From assembly GCA_035507035.1 (NCBI GenBank), contig DATJOJ010000007.1, forward strand, positions 62,001 to 126,000: a stretch of DNA of 64,000 nucleotides, in the 5' to 3' direction. The stretch is from DATJOJ01 sp035507035 (GTDB lineage: Bacteria > Acidobacteriota > Terriglobia > Terriglobales > Acidobacteriaceae). The notes under the pieces were generated by a model. It ran no database searches, was not told where the DNA came from, and saw nothing but the letters and a program-made list of their open reading frames with translations. A program made the position numbers and the translations under genes. How positions within the stretch are numbered: position 1 is the first letter of the stretch; each line of letters opens with the position of its first letter. Positions 26,078-34,797 of the stretch are shown here, one piece after another.

Positions 26078-28258
26078 ATGAGTCCGGATGGGGCGGGCAC
26101 TTCAACATCTGCAAAACAGGTGCAACTGACGATCGATGGCGTCGGCGTGTCGGTTCCGCAAGGCACCACCATCTTCGACGCTGCCCGCATCAACGGCATC
26201 GAGATCCCTACCCTTTGCCATCAGCAGAACGAGACCCCCGCCGGAGTTTGCCGTGTTTGCGTGGTCGATGTTGGCCAACGAGTCTATGCCGCATCCTGCA
26301 TTCGCCAGGCGGACAACGGCATGGTGGTTAAGACGAACACCGAGCCGGTACTCAATGTTCGCCGCACGCTTTTTGAGCTGCTAATGGCCGATCACCCGTC
26401 GCCCTGCGCCCGCCAGCAACACTCTGGGGACTGCGAATTGGAGCGTCGAGCAGCACAAGCGGGAGTCACGCAACCCCGCTTTCCCAAGCGCACGATTCCG
26501 CGCGGACACGACGATTCGTCGCTTGTCATTGCAGTTGACCATGAAGCCTGCATTCTATGCGACCGCTGCATTCGGGGCTGCGATGAGATCCGTCACTTTC
26601 AGGTGCTATCGCGCCGCGGCAAGGGATATCAAGCTGGCGTGGCCTTCGATAACAACTTGCCCATGGGAACTTCCTCCTGCCATTCCTGCGGCGAGTGCAT
26701 GGTTTCCTGTCCCACGGGTGCGCTAACCAACAAGCGCGTCATTGGACAAAAACTCGAAGGCCAGTCGGTGGATCCCGAAGTTCTCCTGACTTTGCCGGTT
26801 TTCAAGAACGTTTCCGGAACGTTCCTTGAACTCAATCGCAATGCCATCGTTGAACGCCGCTTCCGAGCGGGAGACATTATTTGCAGAGAGGGCGATTTCG
26901 GTGCGACAGCCTTCTACATCACCGAAGGCAAAGCCGAGGTCTTCCTTCAAAGTCCGATCGCGCACGTGAAGACGGAGGGCGGATCGCACGGCTTTCTAAG
27001 CAAGCTGCGCAGCATGCTGACTTCCCGGCAAGAAGATCAGCGCTCCGAAGAAAGCAGCCGCCCGTTTATTCCGATCGATGCCTCCGTCGATCTTCCTTAT
27101 CAAAATCCCATCGCCGAACTCGGGCCAGGCGAACTGTTCGGCGAGATGACCTGCATGAGCTACTATCCGCGCTCGGCAACCGTGCGCGCCAAGACCGATT
27201 GCACCATGCTCGAAATGTTGCGCAACGTGCTTGATATCATGCAGCGTAACAAAACTTTCCGCGAGCAACTGGAGCGCAACTACAAAAAGCGCGCGCTGGA
27301 TTCGCACCTGCGCAGTGTGCCCGTGCTCGCACCGCTGACGCCGGATTTCATCGAGCACCTGCGCGACCGCGTGGAGCTGCAACGATTTCAGCCGGGCCAG
27401 ATCATCTGCAGCCAGGGCGAACCTGCCGACAGTTTTTATCTAATACGTCTCGGATTTGTAAAAGTTTCGCAGCACCACCCCGGTGGCGATATCGTGCTGG
27501 CCTATCTTGCGCGCGGCTCGTATTTCGGCGAGATGGCATTTCTCACTAATACGCCGCGCATGGCCACCTGCACAGCGCTCGATCACGTGGAAGTCGTTCG
27601 CGTTCCAGGGGAAGATTTTCGCCTCATGCTTGAACGTTTTCCGGACATCCGGAAGAAGCTAGAAGACGCAGCCGCCGAGCACATGGAAGCAAACCGCATG
27701 CGACTGCGCCAGGTCGCTGATGTGCCAGTCGATCAATTCCTCCACCAGGGCTTGATGGAAGCGCAAAGCCTGCTGATTCTCGATCTCGACCGCTGTACCC
27801 GCTGCGACCAGTGTGTGCGCGCCTGCGCCGACGCGCACGATGGCGTCAGCCGACTCATTCGCGAAGGCTTGCGCTTCGATCGTTATCTAGTGGCAACTTC
27901 TTGTCGCCAGTGTCGTGATCCGCTTTGTATGGTGGGTTGCCCGGTCGGTTCAATTCGCCGTCGCAACTCGCTCGAGGTCATCATCGAAGATTGGTGCATT
28001 GGTTGCGGCCTCTGCGCCAACAATTGCCCATACGGAAATATCAACATGCATCCCTTCCCGGTGGAACTCGATGATCCCTCGCATCCCGGACGGAAGATGG
28101 CCAGCGTCAAGGTTAAGGCAACTTCGTGTGACCTTTGCCTGAATCATGCCGAGCCGAGTTGTGTGTACGCTTGTCCCCATGATGCTGCGCATCGGGTAAA
28201 TCCGCCGGAGTTTTTTGCCGGGCTGCTGAAACAGCCAGAGATGATGAAACGGAGATAA
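26078..28258 (+). CDS. NuoG-like / twin cyclic-nucleotide-binding / ferredoxin fusion protein
   Basis: 726 residues, cytoplasmic. Order of domains: a [2Fe-2S] ferredoxin with C47, C58, C61, C74; a NuoG-type His-Cys segment HPSPCARQQHSGDCELE with C110 and C119 but Gln at the middle Cys position; a 2x[4Fe-4S] domain (C158, C161, C164, C168; C201, C204, C207, C211); a cNMP-binding domain at about 253-395 and another at about 433-545, each with an FGEM...R...AT cassette; and a DmsB/HybA-like domain with four Cys quartets (573-583, 609-621, 640-650, 684-699). It would pass electrons from NuoEF towards the membrane subunit. The ATG has a nearby GGGGCGG; a TTG at 26036 is less likely. Confidence 0.9.
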   Translation: MSPDGAGTSTSAKQVQLTIDGVGVSVPQGTTIFDAARINGIEIPTLCHQQNETPAGVCRVCVVDVGQRVYAASCIRQADNGMVVKTNTEPVLNVRRTLFELLMADHPSPCARQQHSGDCELERRAAQAGVTQPRFPKRTIPRGHDDSSLVIAVDHEACILCDRCIRGCDEIRHFQVLSRRGKGYQAGVAFDNNLPMGTSSCHSCGECMVSCPTGALTNKRVIGQKLEGQSVDPEVLLTLPVFKNVSGTFLELNRNAIVERRFRAGDIICREGDFGATAFYITEGKAEVFLQSPIAHVKTEGGSHGFLSKLRSMLTSRQEDQRSEESSRPFIPIDASVDLPYQNPIAELGPGELFGEMTCMSYYPRSATVRAKTDCTMLEMLRNVLDIMQRNKTFREQLERNYKKRALDSHLRSVPVLAPLTPDFIEHLRDRVELQRFQPGQIICSQGEPADSFYLIRLGFVKVSQHHPGGDIVLAYLARGSYFGEMAFLTNTPRMATCTALDHVEVVRVPGEDFRLMLERFPDIRKKLEDAAAEHMEANRMRLRQVADVPVDQFLHQGLMEAQSLLILDLDRCTRCDQCVRACADAHDGVSRLIREGLRFDRYLVATSCRQCRDPLCMVGCPVGSIRRRNSLEVIIEDWCIGCGLCANNCPYGNINMHPFPVELDDPSHPGRKMASVKVKATSCDLCLNHAEPSCVYACPHDAAHRVNPPEFFAGLLKQPEMMKRR

Positions 28259-28259
28259 G

Positions 28260-29180
28260 TTGCGCATCGACGACACTCATCGGAAATGGTTCATCGGCAG
28301 CGTGGCCGCGCTGCTCGTTGCAACCATTGTTTACATCCCGTATGTGCGCAGTTCCCCCCAAGGCCCCGACGGGCGCAGCGCCATGGGCTTGATTTACGGC
28401 AGCGTTGGTTCAGCCTTCATGCTCTTTGCCGGACTGTTGGGCGCGCGCAAGAAGAAGCCGATCTGGCGCGTGGGTCGCGCACAATCCTGGATGCGTGGAC
28501 ATCTCTGGCTGGGCACTCTGAGCTTCCCCATCATTCTCTTCCATTCGGGATTTCACTTCGGCGTGGGGCTGACCCGATTTCTGATGTGGTTGTTTGTCAT
28601 TGTTTTTATCAGCGGAATTTGCGGCGCGGTCTTGCAACACTACATGCCCCGGGTGACCACGCAACGCGTCCCCATGGAAACAATCTACGAGCAAATCGGC
28701 AGCGTTCGCGAGCAACTCGTAAAAGAAGCTTCAGCCATTGTCGAGGAAACGAGCGCGGCCCTATTGGGGAGCGTCGAAGAAGCCAGCGAATTGCAACGAG
28801 CCACGGCTGCCAGCGCCGGGACCATGGGCGGCCTGACGGTCGCTTCCGGCTTGCAGGTGGACGAAAGCGCCAACAACGAGCTGCGCGAATTCTTTGGTCG
28901 AGAAATGGAGCCGTTTCTCAACGCCGCTGGATCGAGAGGTCTTGCCCTGGGCAACCGCGATCGTTCGCGCAGCATGTTTCAGCAGCTACGCCTGATGCTG
29001 CCGCCGAATCTGCATTCGGCCGTCGACGATCTCGAAAACATCTGCGAAGAAAAACGAGAACTCGATCAGCAGACGCGTTATCACCGCATTTTGCATGGCT
29101 GGCTGCTGGTGCATATCCCGTTTTCTTACGCAGTTTTATTGCTGGGAGCAATTCACGCAGTGACGGCATTGAAATACTAG
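28260..29180 (+). CDS. Five-helix membrane protein, candidate haem-b quinone/electron-transfer subunit
   Basis: 306 residues. Predicted membrane helices lie at about 9-28, 47-62, 80-100, 105-128 and 278-300, with a long hydrophilic segment (130-275) between the fourth and fifth. Histidines fall in or beside helices: H81, H95, H99 and H127, and H275, H279, H285 and H299. This spacing suits haem b ligation as in cytochrome b561 or ferric-reductase-like proteins. No family was recognised with certainty. The TTG start lies one base after the fusion gene's stop and has GGAG upstream. Four bases separate its stop from the decahaem gene, so it probably links the cytoplasmic module to the cytochrome. 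Confidence 0.75.
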   Translation: MRIDDTHRKWFIGSVAALLVATIVYIPYVRSSPQGPDGRSAMGLIYGSVGSAFMLFAGLLGARKKKPIWRVGRAQSWMRGHLWLGTLSFPIILFHSGFHFGVGLTRFLMWLFVIVFISGICGAVLQHYMPRVTTQRVPMETIYEQIGSVREQLVKEASAIVEETSAALLGSVEEASELQRATAASAGTMGGLTVASGLQVDESANNELREFFGREMEPFLNAAGSRGLALGNRDRSRSMFQQLRLMLPPNLHSAVDDLENICEEKRELDQQTRYHRILHGWLLVHIPFSYAVLLLGAIHAVTALKY

Positions 29181-29184
29181 GCAA

Positions 29185-30534
29185 ATGAGGCGCGTACGCA
29201 CAACCAAAACGCTGGCCAAGCGGATCGACCTGCAGTATTTCTCCCGGCCGCATCCCTTCCGCCGCTGGCGGCTCTGGCTTTCTGTCGCGATTCCGGTCGT
29301 AGCCTTAGGATGGTTTGTAGCGCAGCGTGCAACCGGACAAAAGGTCTACAGCAGCGGCCCACTTTCGTTTTCGCATGCTGTACTCGGCAAACGCTGTGAG
29401 GTTTGCCACGTCACACAAGCGGCAGTCTTCCGCAACGAAGTCACTGACGCCGCGTGCTTGAAGTGCCACGATGCACCCGCGCACCATCCTCAACAGGCCA
29501 CGTTTACTCCGAGTTGCGGCTCGTGTCATCTCGAGCACAAAGGCTCGGTTCGACTCGCGAGCACGATTGACGCTAGTTGCACCCAGTGTCACGGAGATCT
29601 ACATAGCAAAACTGGAACGGTCCAATACGTACGCAACATAAACAACTTCGACCATCAACACCCAGAATTTTCTCCGCTGCGCCCCGGAGCAACCGATCCC
29701 GGACAAGTCAAGCTCAATCACTATGCGCATCTTCGGCCCAATCTGGCCGGCCCCAACGGACCAGTGCAAATGGATTGTCACGATTGCCATCGTATGAGCG
29801 GCATGGAAGAAATCTGGCCCTATGCAGGACCGCAGATGGAGATCAAGGCCGCTGCAATGACGATATCCGGAGACCCGCGACCCTCCCGCGGGCGCGATTA
29901 CATGGCCTCGATTCTATACGCCAATCAGTGCGCCGGCTGCCATGTCAAAGACCTGCAATTCGACAAGCGCTTCGGTCAGGCAGCGCCACATGACAAACCG
30001 GAAGTTGTACAAGCTTTCTTAATTCAGAAGTATGGCGAATATTTCTCGACGCATCCTGGCGCGCTGTCAGAACCAATTGCGCCCGAGCGGATCATCTCGA
30101 CGAGAATGCCGGTGCCGATGCCTCTGCCGCACAACCGCCAAGAATGGATCAACCTGCAAGTCATGCTCGCCGATCGGCTGCTCTTCGACAAAGGCTGCAA
30201 GTTGTGCCATGTCATGATTGCGGGCAGTGAATCGCTACCCATGGTTGCCAAGTCTTCGATTCCTGCGCGCTGGCTGCCGCACGCCGATTTCGATCACAGC
30301 GCCCACCGCATGTTGACTTGTATTTCATGCCACACGCGTACACCGGACAGCAAAGAGACCGCCGACATCCTTGTCCCGGGTATTGCTTCGTGCCGCAGTT
30401 GCCATCAGGATCGCGGCGTGCGCCACGATGCCGCCAGCGCCCGCTGCTCCGAATGCCACAGCTATCACGACTGGACGAAAGAAAGGCCGGTCAAGGGGAC
30501 CTACACGATCATGCAGCTAAGGGCGGCGAGGTAG
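29185..30534 (+). CDS. Membrane-anchored decahaem cytochrome c
   Basis: 449 residues with an N-terminal membrane helix (about 29-46, LWLSVAIPVVALGWFVAQ) and ten CXXCH haem sites: CEVCH, CLKCH, CGSCH, CTQCH, CHDCH, CAGCH, CKLCH, CISCH, CRSCH and CSECH. The first four lie close together as in cytochrome c7/c3 repeats, and the last four form a second cluster. Extra histidines (HHPQ, FSHAV, FDHSAH) provide sixth ligands. The helix is not followed by a cleavage site, so the protein should face the periplasm while tethered to the inner membrane. It is the last gene of the NuoEF operon and the natural exit point for electrons into the periplasm. Confidence 0.9.
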   Translation: MRRVRTTKTLAKRIDLQYFSRPHPFRRWRLWLSVAIPVVALGWFVAQRATGQKVYSSGPLSFSHAVLGKRCEVCHVTQAAVFRNEVTDAACLKCHDAPAHHPQQATFTPSCGSCHLEHKGSVRLASTIDASCTQCHGDLHSKTGTVQYVRNINNFDHQHPEFSPLRPGATDPGQVKLNHYAHLRPNLAGPNGPVQMDCHDCHRMSGMEEIWPYAGPQMEIKAAAMTISGDPRPSRGRDYMASILYANQCAGCHVKDLQFDKRFGQAAPHDKPEVVQAFLIQKYGEYFSTHPGALSEPIAPERIISTRMPVPMPLPHNRQEWINLQVMLADRLLFDKGCKLCHVMIAGSESLPMVAKSSIPARWLPHADFDHSAHRMLTCISCHTRTPDSKETADILVPGIASCRSCHQDRGVRHDAASARCSECHSYHDWTKERPVKGTYTIMQLRAAR

Positions 30535-30620
30535 ACGGCCTCGCTGGCGCATTAATTTTCCGTTAATTCTTGCAACTGATTATTGACTGCTCTTTTGGAT
30601 CGCCGTAGTCTGCCGTCGTT

Positions 30621-30848
30621 ATGGGTGATGCCGATCTCGATGAACTGCGTCTTGCCTACAAAAAAGCCGTTGACGAATGGGTTGATGCCATTCGGGCAGA
30701 AGAAGCCTTAGCCACTTCCGACCATTCCATGATCGCCATGGAACATTGGGATGCCGCCCACTTGAAAGAGCACGACGCGCATACCAGAGCCGGGGAAGCG
30801 CGCGAAGCCTACAAAGATGGCCTGCGTCGCGTGAATTACGGAATCTAA
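30621..30848 (+). CDS. Small hypothetical helical protein
   Basis: 75 residues, strongly charged, with ELRLAYKKAVDEWVDAIRAE and EAREAYKDGLRRVNYGI predicted as amphipathic helices and a histidine-rich middle (MEHWDAAHLKEHDAHT). No signal peptide or known motif was recognised. It sits alone after the decahaem gene and just before the 130-bp inverted-repeat element. The ribosome binding site is weak. Codon composition looks like a real gene, but support is limited to the open frame and the helix pattern. Confidence 0.5.
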   Translation: MGDADLDELRLAYKKAVDEWVDAIRAEEALATSDHSMIAMEHWDAAHLKEHDAHTRAGEAREAYKDGLRRVNYGI

Positions 30849-30887
30849 CTGGTTACTTTTCTGGTAGAAGTTCTGTGGTCTTCCCGC

Positions 30888-31017
30888 TTGTCATCCTGAG
30901 GCAGCGAAGTCTGCACGAAGCGCTGAACTTCCAACGAAGGACCGATGTATTTTGTGCAATTCCGCCGAAATGCACAGGTCCCTCGTCGCGCAAAGAACGC
31001 GCTCCTCAGGATGACAA
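30888..31017. repeat. REP/MITE-like element with 14-bp terminal inverted repeats
   Basis: The element begins TTGTCATCCTGAGG (30888-30901) and ends with its exact reverse complement CCTCAGGATGACAA (31004-31017). Internal half-sites are related: GAAGGACC near 30940 and the reverse complement of GAGGGACCTGTGCATTTCGG around 30964-30986. Shorter members of the same family occur at 60458-60501, 48209-48231 and 8084-8108. It lies between the hypothetical gene at 30621 and the 3' end of the decahaem/LVIVD gene. No open frame is carried, so it would be mobilised, if at all, by an enzyme encoded elsewhere. Confidence 0.8.
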
Positions 31018-31031
31018 AATGATAAAGGGAC

Positions 31032-34000
31032 TTACCGTGCCGGTCCCGGCGGATCATCCGTCACCGTGTACACCGCGCCGTTGCGAAGATACATGCGCTG
31101 CATCTCCTGCAAATTGAACGGACGCGCACCGCGGCGGCCAAGCACGGCAACTTGGTTGCCGCTTTCGTCGACGCCGCGGTCGCGGTCAATCCCCTTGGAA
31201 ACCGCCAGCGCAGGTCCACGCGTGCGATAGCTCGCAATCAGCTTCGGCGTGGCACGCGGGCTGAAGCCGGCGAAGTTAGGATTGTCGGTCGGAGAGAACA
31301 ACTGCACCACGCGTAGGCCGTTCTTGCCGTCGGCCACGTAGGCGAACAACTCGGATGAGACCATGCCGAGCTTCACATCGTTTACGTCGTTCATCGAGCC
31401 CTTGGCGTCGAAAACTTGATCGAGCTTCGGCTGCTCGGGATGTTCGATGTCGGCGATGACAATTCCCTGTTTCCCCGCGGAAACGTACGCGTAGGTGCGG
31501 GCGACGTAGATGTTGCGCGCGTCGGCGATGGGAACCCAGGCATTTTGCACGGGCACGGGCCGATCGAGGTGCGTGATGTCGAGAACTTTGAGGCCGAGGC
31601 TATCGACAACGAAAGCATAACGAAACTGCACCGCGATGCCGCGAGGATCGGCGAGATAAGGAGCGCCAATTTGCGCTACCAGCACCGGTTTCAGTGGATT
31701 GTTGAGATCGACCACGGCGAGCCCGGCGTCGCAAAGAATGTAAGCGTAGGTTCCAACGATGGTAATGCGATGGGCACCTTTCAACGCGCCATTCGGATTG
31801 AACGCCAGCGAGCGCTTCAAAAAATTGTCATTGGGGTCGCCGTTGAGCAGCGTGCCTACCCCAGGACTGCGAGCTTTCAGGTTCGGGTCACCAATAATGA
31901 CCAAGCCCTCTTCCCTGTCCGCGACGTAAAGAAATCCATAAATGAGATGAATCGGCTGCTCTTCGTTCTCCGGACGGTGCGTGCGCAGCGGATCAACGCC
32001 AAGAGTTGTGGGCGTAGCCACTGCAGCGGCGAATTTTGTCTTCACATAAAACTTCTGCCCAAGCCGCGAAACTGGCGCAGTGACTGTCCGCTCAGAGAGG
32101 TCTTTGTCATCGACATTCGCAATGTCATAGATGCGCAGTCCACCGCGACCCATTGCGGCGTACAGATATTCGCCGCGAGCTTGAACATCAAGGATCTCCG
32201 AACCTTCGTGTCCCCAGGACTCCTTCAGCATGGAATGATTGGCAAGGTGCTTCTTATAGTCGTTGGGATAAGCGAGCCGCTGCAGATCGCTGCCGATCAC
32301 CGCCGGAGGCTCGTCATGTTCGGTGACGGCGACCGCGTCGTAGCCTTTCTTGCCATCTGCCACGTAGATATAGCGGCCCATGAAGTTCATGTAATTCGTA
32401 CCGAGCAACATGAGCTGCGTCATCCAGGCGTTGTTGTCACCGGCTTTCGAGATGTGGCAATCGGTGCAGCCTTTCGTCTCTTTGGCGCGCACGGTATGTG
32501 GAACGAACGTGCTGAAGGCTTGCCCGCTGAAGCCCTCAGCCGAAATGGTTTGCTGCTGGTAGTAGAGCCAATCTCGGTCGGAGTTTTGCGAACTCACCAG
32601 CACGGCACAGGCGGAGCGCACGGGCGCAACCCGATGTCCGGTAACTGTGCCATCGATCGCCAGGCTGTAAACGTCGTCCCGCAGAACTTGAAAGTCATAC
32701 GAAGTCCAGTTTCGCGTCATCAAGCCTTCGTTGTGCAACATGGGCATGCGCTGGTTCGCGACCATCGGCAAATGGCAGCCGTAGCAAGTCGGCGCCCAGG
32801 AGCTATGGCACGCATAGCAGGTCATCTGGCTGTTGGGGTGGGCGAGTTGAGAGGAATCCGCGTCTGCGCTACCCCAGGATGCGCCATCTTTTTGCAATGT
32901 TTTTGCCAGCCGCGATTTCTCGTTGTAGTGCGGATTGCCGGGCGTAATGGAATCGAGCACCTGCACCACTTCCCACTGCTGGGCTTTATCCAGCATCGAG
33001 CGTTGGAGCAGCCGATTGCCATCCCAGTAGAATCGGCGTTCCCCCCAGGGAGTTCGCAGTCGCGACAGATCCGTTCCACCCTCGGGTGCCGCTATGCCCG
33101 AGGTTTTCAGCGTCGCCCGTTGCTGGATCGTTCCGTGACAATCGATGCAGTCAACTTCAATCGCATTGCGCGTTTCGCCATAGAGTTTGCCATTGCCGTG
33201 GCTGTCCTGCTCGAAGTGGCAGTCGATGCAGTGCATGCCTTTTTCCAGGTGAATGTCCTGCAGGTGCACAGCCTTCTTAAACTTGTCGGGATCGTCGAAA
33301 GAAACTTTGTGATCATCGCTATCGAGGAGGTTGCCCTGACGGTCATGTTTGTACACGGCGCGGAAAAGCCAGCCGTGGCTGTGGAAGTCCGCGAACTGTG
33401 TTTGCTTAAGCAGGGCGTTAAACTCGGGCGTTCCGGTCTTTTCCAGGAAGTTCACGTCCGACCAATATCCTCGGATCGTAGTTCTTTCTGGATCCCGCAT
33501 TTGAATTCTCTGCTGCTCCTTCGCGCTCGGATTCCGCTGCTCCTTCGGATACATTTTGTCGCCATCGACTTCGTTGTCCCACCACGTATAGCCGAAGTAG
33601 GTCGCCACCATGTTCGTGCCTGGGTGGATGTGACAAACGATGCACTGGCTCGACGGGATGGAGCGCGTGAACTCGTGTTTGATCGGGTGTCCGGACTCGT
33701 TCTTCGGAATCGTCGGGTCAACGGTCGCCGTCTGTCCCAAATTTCCATGAACCGCGTAGCTTGCGGAATGCTCCGGCGAGCGATCGTTGGCGTAGATCAC
33801 GTGGCAGGCGCTACAGCCGCTGGCGCGATAGTCGCCAGGCTGATCGTTGGTTCCCGGAAAAGAGAGCAGAGGATCGAGCAGGCGCGTTTTCTGCAGACCG
33901 AGCACCGTTGGATCGGTGCGCAGTTCGGTACCGAAGCCGCGGTCGCTGAGTTTGACTTCTGGCTTTCCCGGTTCTTCATCGGGATTGGGATTGCCGATCT

Positions 34001-34781
34001 CCGGCCGTTTCTCTCCTCCGCGCTCGAAAACGCGCAAAACGTTACCCGGCTGCGAAATCTCCCAGCGCTGAATCGGCTCAAGATAGGGCAACACTCCCTT
34101 CGTACGAGTTTCCTCGGCAGTCGGCGGCGGATAAGTTTGCAGGCGCTGGGGAGTTCCGTCAGGGGCATAACTTTCTCCGAAGATTGCATTCTTTTCCGGC
34201 ACAGCGCCGTTGTTGTAGAGCGCTGCTTCCCAAAGCATGGCGCCGTGCGTCATCATGCTCATGCGCACGCGCTGCACCTCGGCTGCGTGGCAACCGGATT
34301 GCCCGCAAGTCTGCGCCGCAACTCGCAAGTCTCCTGGGTTAACGAACTTTACATACTCCTGGCTTTCTTTCAGCCACTTTGTGTAGGAACGAACCGGGTT
34401 GGCGGAGCTCCGCGCGTCTTCGGCATAGCGAGGCTTCGGGTGAGCTTGATGGGTCAAATCCTGATATTGAGCCGACCCCTGCGCTACGCCCGAAGGCAAC
34501 TTCACTTGCGCGTTGCCGCCGTGACAATCCGTGCATCCCAGCCGCACCGTTCCCGTGGTGTGCATGGTTGCGCTGTCGGTCGCGGTGTGGCAACTGATGC
34601 AGCCCGCCGAACGTTGCTCGACTTCTTCCTGCGATTCGCCGAGGCCATAGAATTGACCCGCTTGCGCAGGAATGCCAGATTGGGGCGCGGTCTTCCCCGC
34701 CGAATCGAACATCGCCACCAACGCGCAGATGACCGCCGTCATTGTCGATATTCGAACCGCCCCGCGGAGAGTGCATCCCAT
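31032..34781 (-). CDS. Secreted decahaem cytochrome with C-terminal LVIVD beta-propeller
   Basis: 1249 residues. A signal peptide is followed by about 780 residues carrying nine CXXCH sites (CISCH, CTDCH, CSACH, CIVCH, CIDCH twice, CYACH, CYGCH, CTDCH) and one CX4CH (CGQSGCH). The last 450 residues are LVIVD-type repeats, for example AYILCDAGLAVVDLNNPLKP and AYVSAGKQGIVIADIEHPEQ, likely forming a propeller for protein or substrate binding. It is encoded just after the outer-membrane barrel gene (the barrel stop lies 16 bases before its ATG) and is a candidate cell-surface terminal electron carrier. A TTG at 34796 is an alternative start. Neither start has a clear ribosome binding site. Confidence 0.85.
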   Translation of the reverse strand: MGCTLRGAVRISTMTAVICALVAMFDSAGKTAPQSGIPAQAGQFYGLGESQEEVEQRSAGCISCHTATDSATMHTTGTVRLGCTDCHGGNAQVKLPSGVAQGSAQYQDLTHQAHPKPRYAEDARSSANPVRSYTKWLKESQEYVKFVNPGDLRVAAQTCGQSGCHAAEVQRVRMSMMTHGAMLWEAALYNNGAVPEKNAIFGESYAPDGTPQRLQTYPPPTAEETRTKGVLPYLEPIQRWEISQPGNVLRVFERGGEKRPEIGNPNPDEEPGKPEVKLSDRGFGTELRTDPTVLGLQKTRLLDPLLSFPGTNDQPGDYRASGCSACHVIYANDRSPEHSASYAVHGNLGQTATVDPTIPKNESGHPIKHEFTRSIPSSQCIVCHIHPGTNMVATYFGYTWWDNEVDGDKMYPKEQRNPSAKEQQRIQMRDPERTTIRGYWSDVNFLEKTGTPEFNALLKQTQFADFHSHGWLFRAVYKHDRQGNLLDSDDHKVSFDDPDKFKKAVHLQDIHLEKGMHCIDCHFEQDSHGNGKLYGETRNAIEVDCIDCHGTIQQRATLKTSGIAAPEGGTDLSRLRTPWGERRFYWDGNRLLQRSMLDKAQQWEVVQVLDSITPGNPHYNEKSRLAKTLQKDGASWGSADADSSQLAHPNSQMTCYACHSSWAPTCYGCHLPMVANQRMPMLHNEGLMTRNWTSYDFQVLRDDVYSLAIDGTVTGHRVAPVRSACAVLVSSQNSDRDWLYYQQQTISAEGFSGQAFSTFVPHTVRAKETKGCTDCHISKAGDNNAWMTQLMLLGTNYMNFMGRYIYVADGKKGYDAVAVTEHDEPPAVIGSDLQRLAYPNDYKKHLANHSMLKESWGHEGSEILDVQARGEYLYAAMGRGGLRIYDIANVDDKDLSERTVTAPVSRLGQKFYVKTKFAAAVATPTTLGVDPLRTHRPENEEQPIHLIYGFLYVADREEGLVIIGDPNLKARSPGVGTLLNGDPNDNFLKRSLAFNPNGALKGAHRITIVGTYAYILCDAGLAVVDLNNPLKPVLVAQIGAPYLADPRGIAVQFRYAFVVDSLGLKVLDITHLDRPVPVQNAWVPIADARNIYVARTYAYVSAGKQGIVIADIEHPEQPKLDQVFDAKGSMNDVNDVKLGMVSSELFAYVADGKNGLRVVQLFSPTDNPNFAGFSPRATPKLIASYRTRGPALAVSKGIDRDRGVDESGNQVAVLGRRGARPFNLQEMQRMYLRNGAVYTVTDDPPGPAR

Positions 34782-34797
34782 ATGAACTTTGCTCAAT

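Noticed and set aside
24405..30534. Complex I, NAD-linked hydrogenase or formate dehydrogenase operon
   Set aside because: NuoEF-like and NuoG-like parts are present, but no NiFe/FeFe hydrogenase, molybdopterin enzyme, or NuoA-N membrane genes occur here, and the electrons appear to go to c-type cytochromes.
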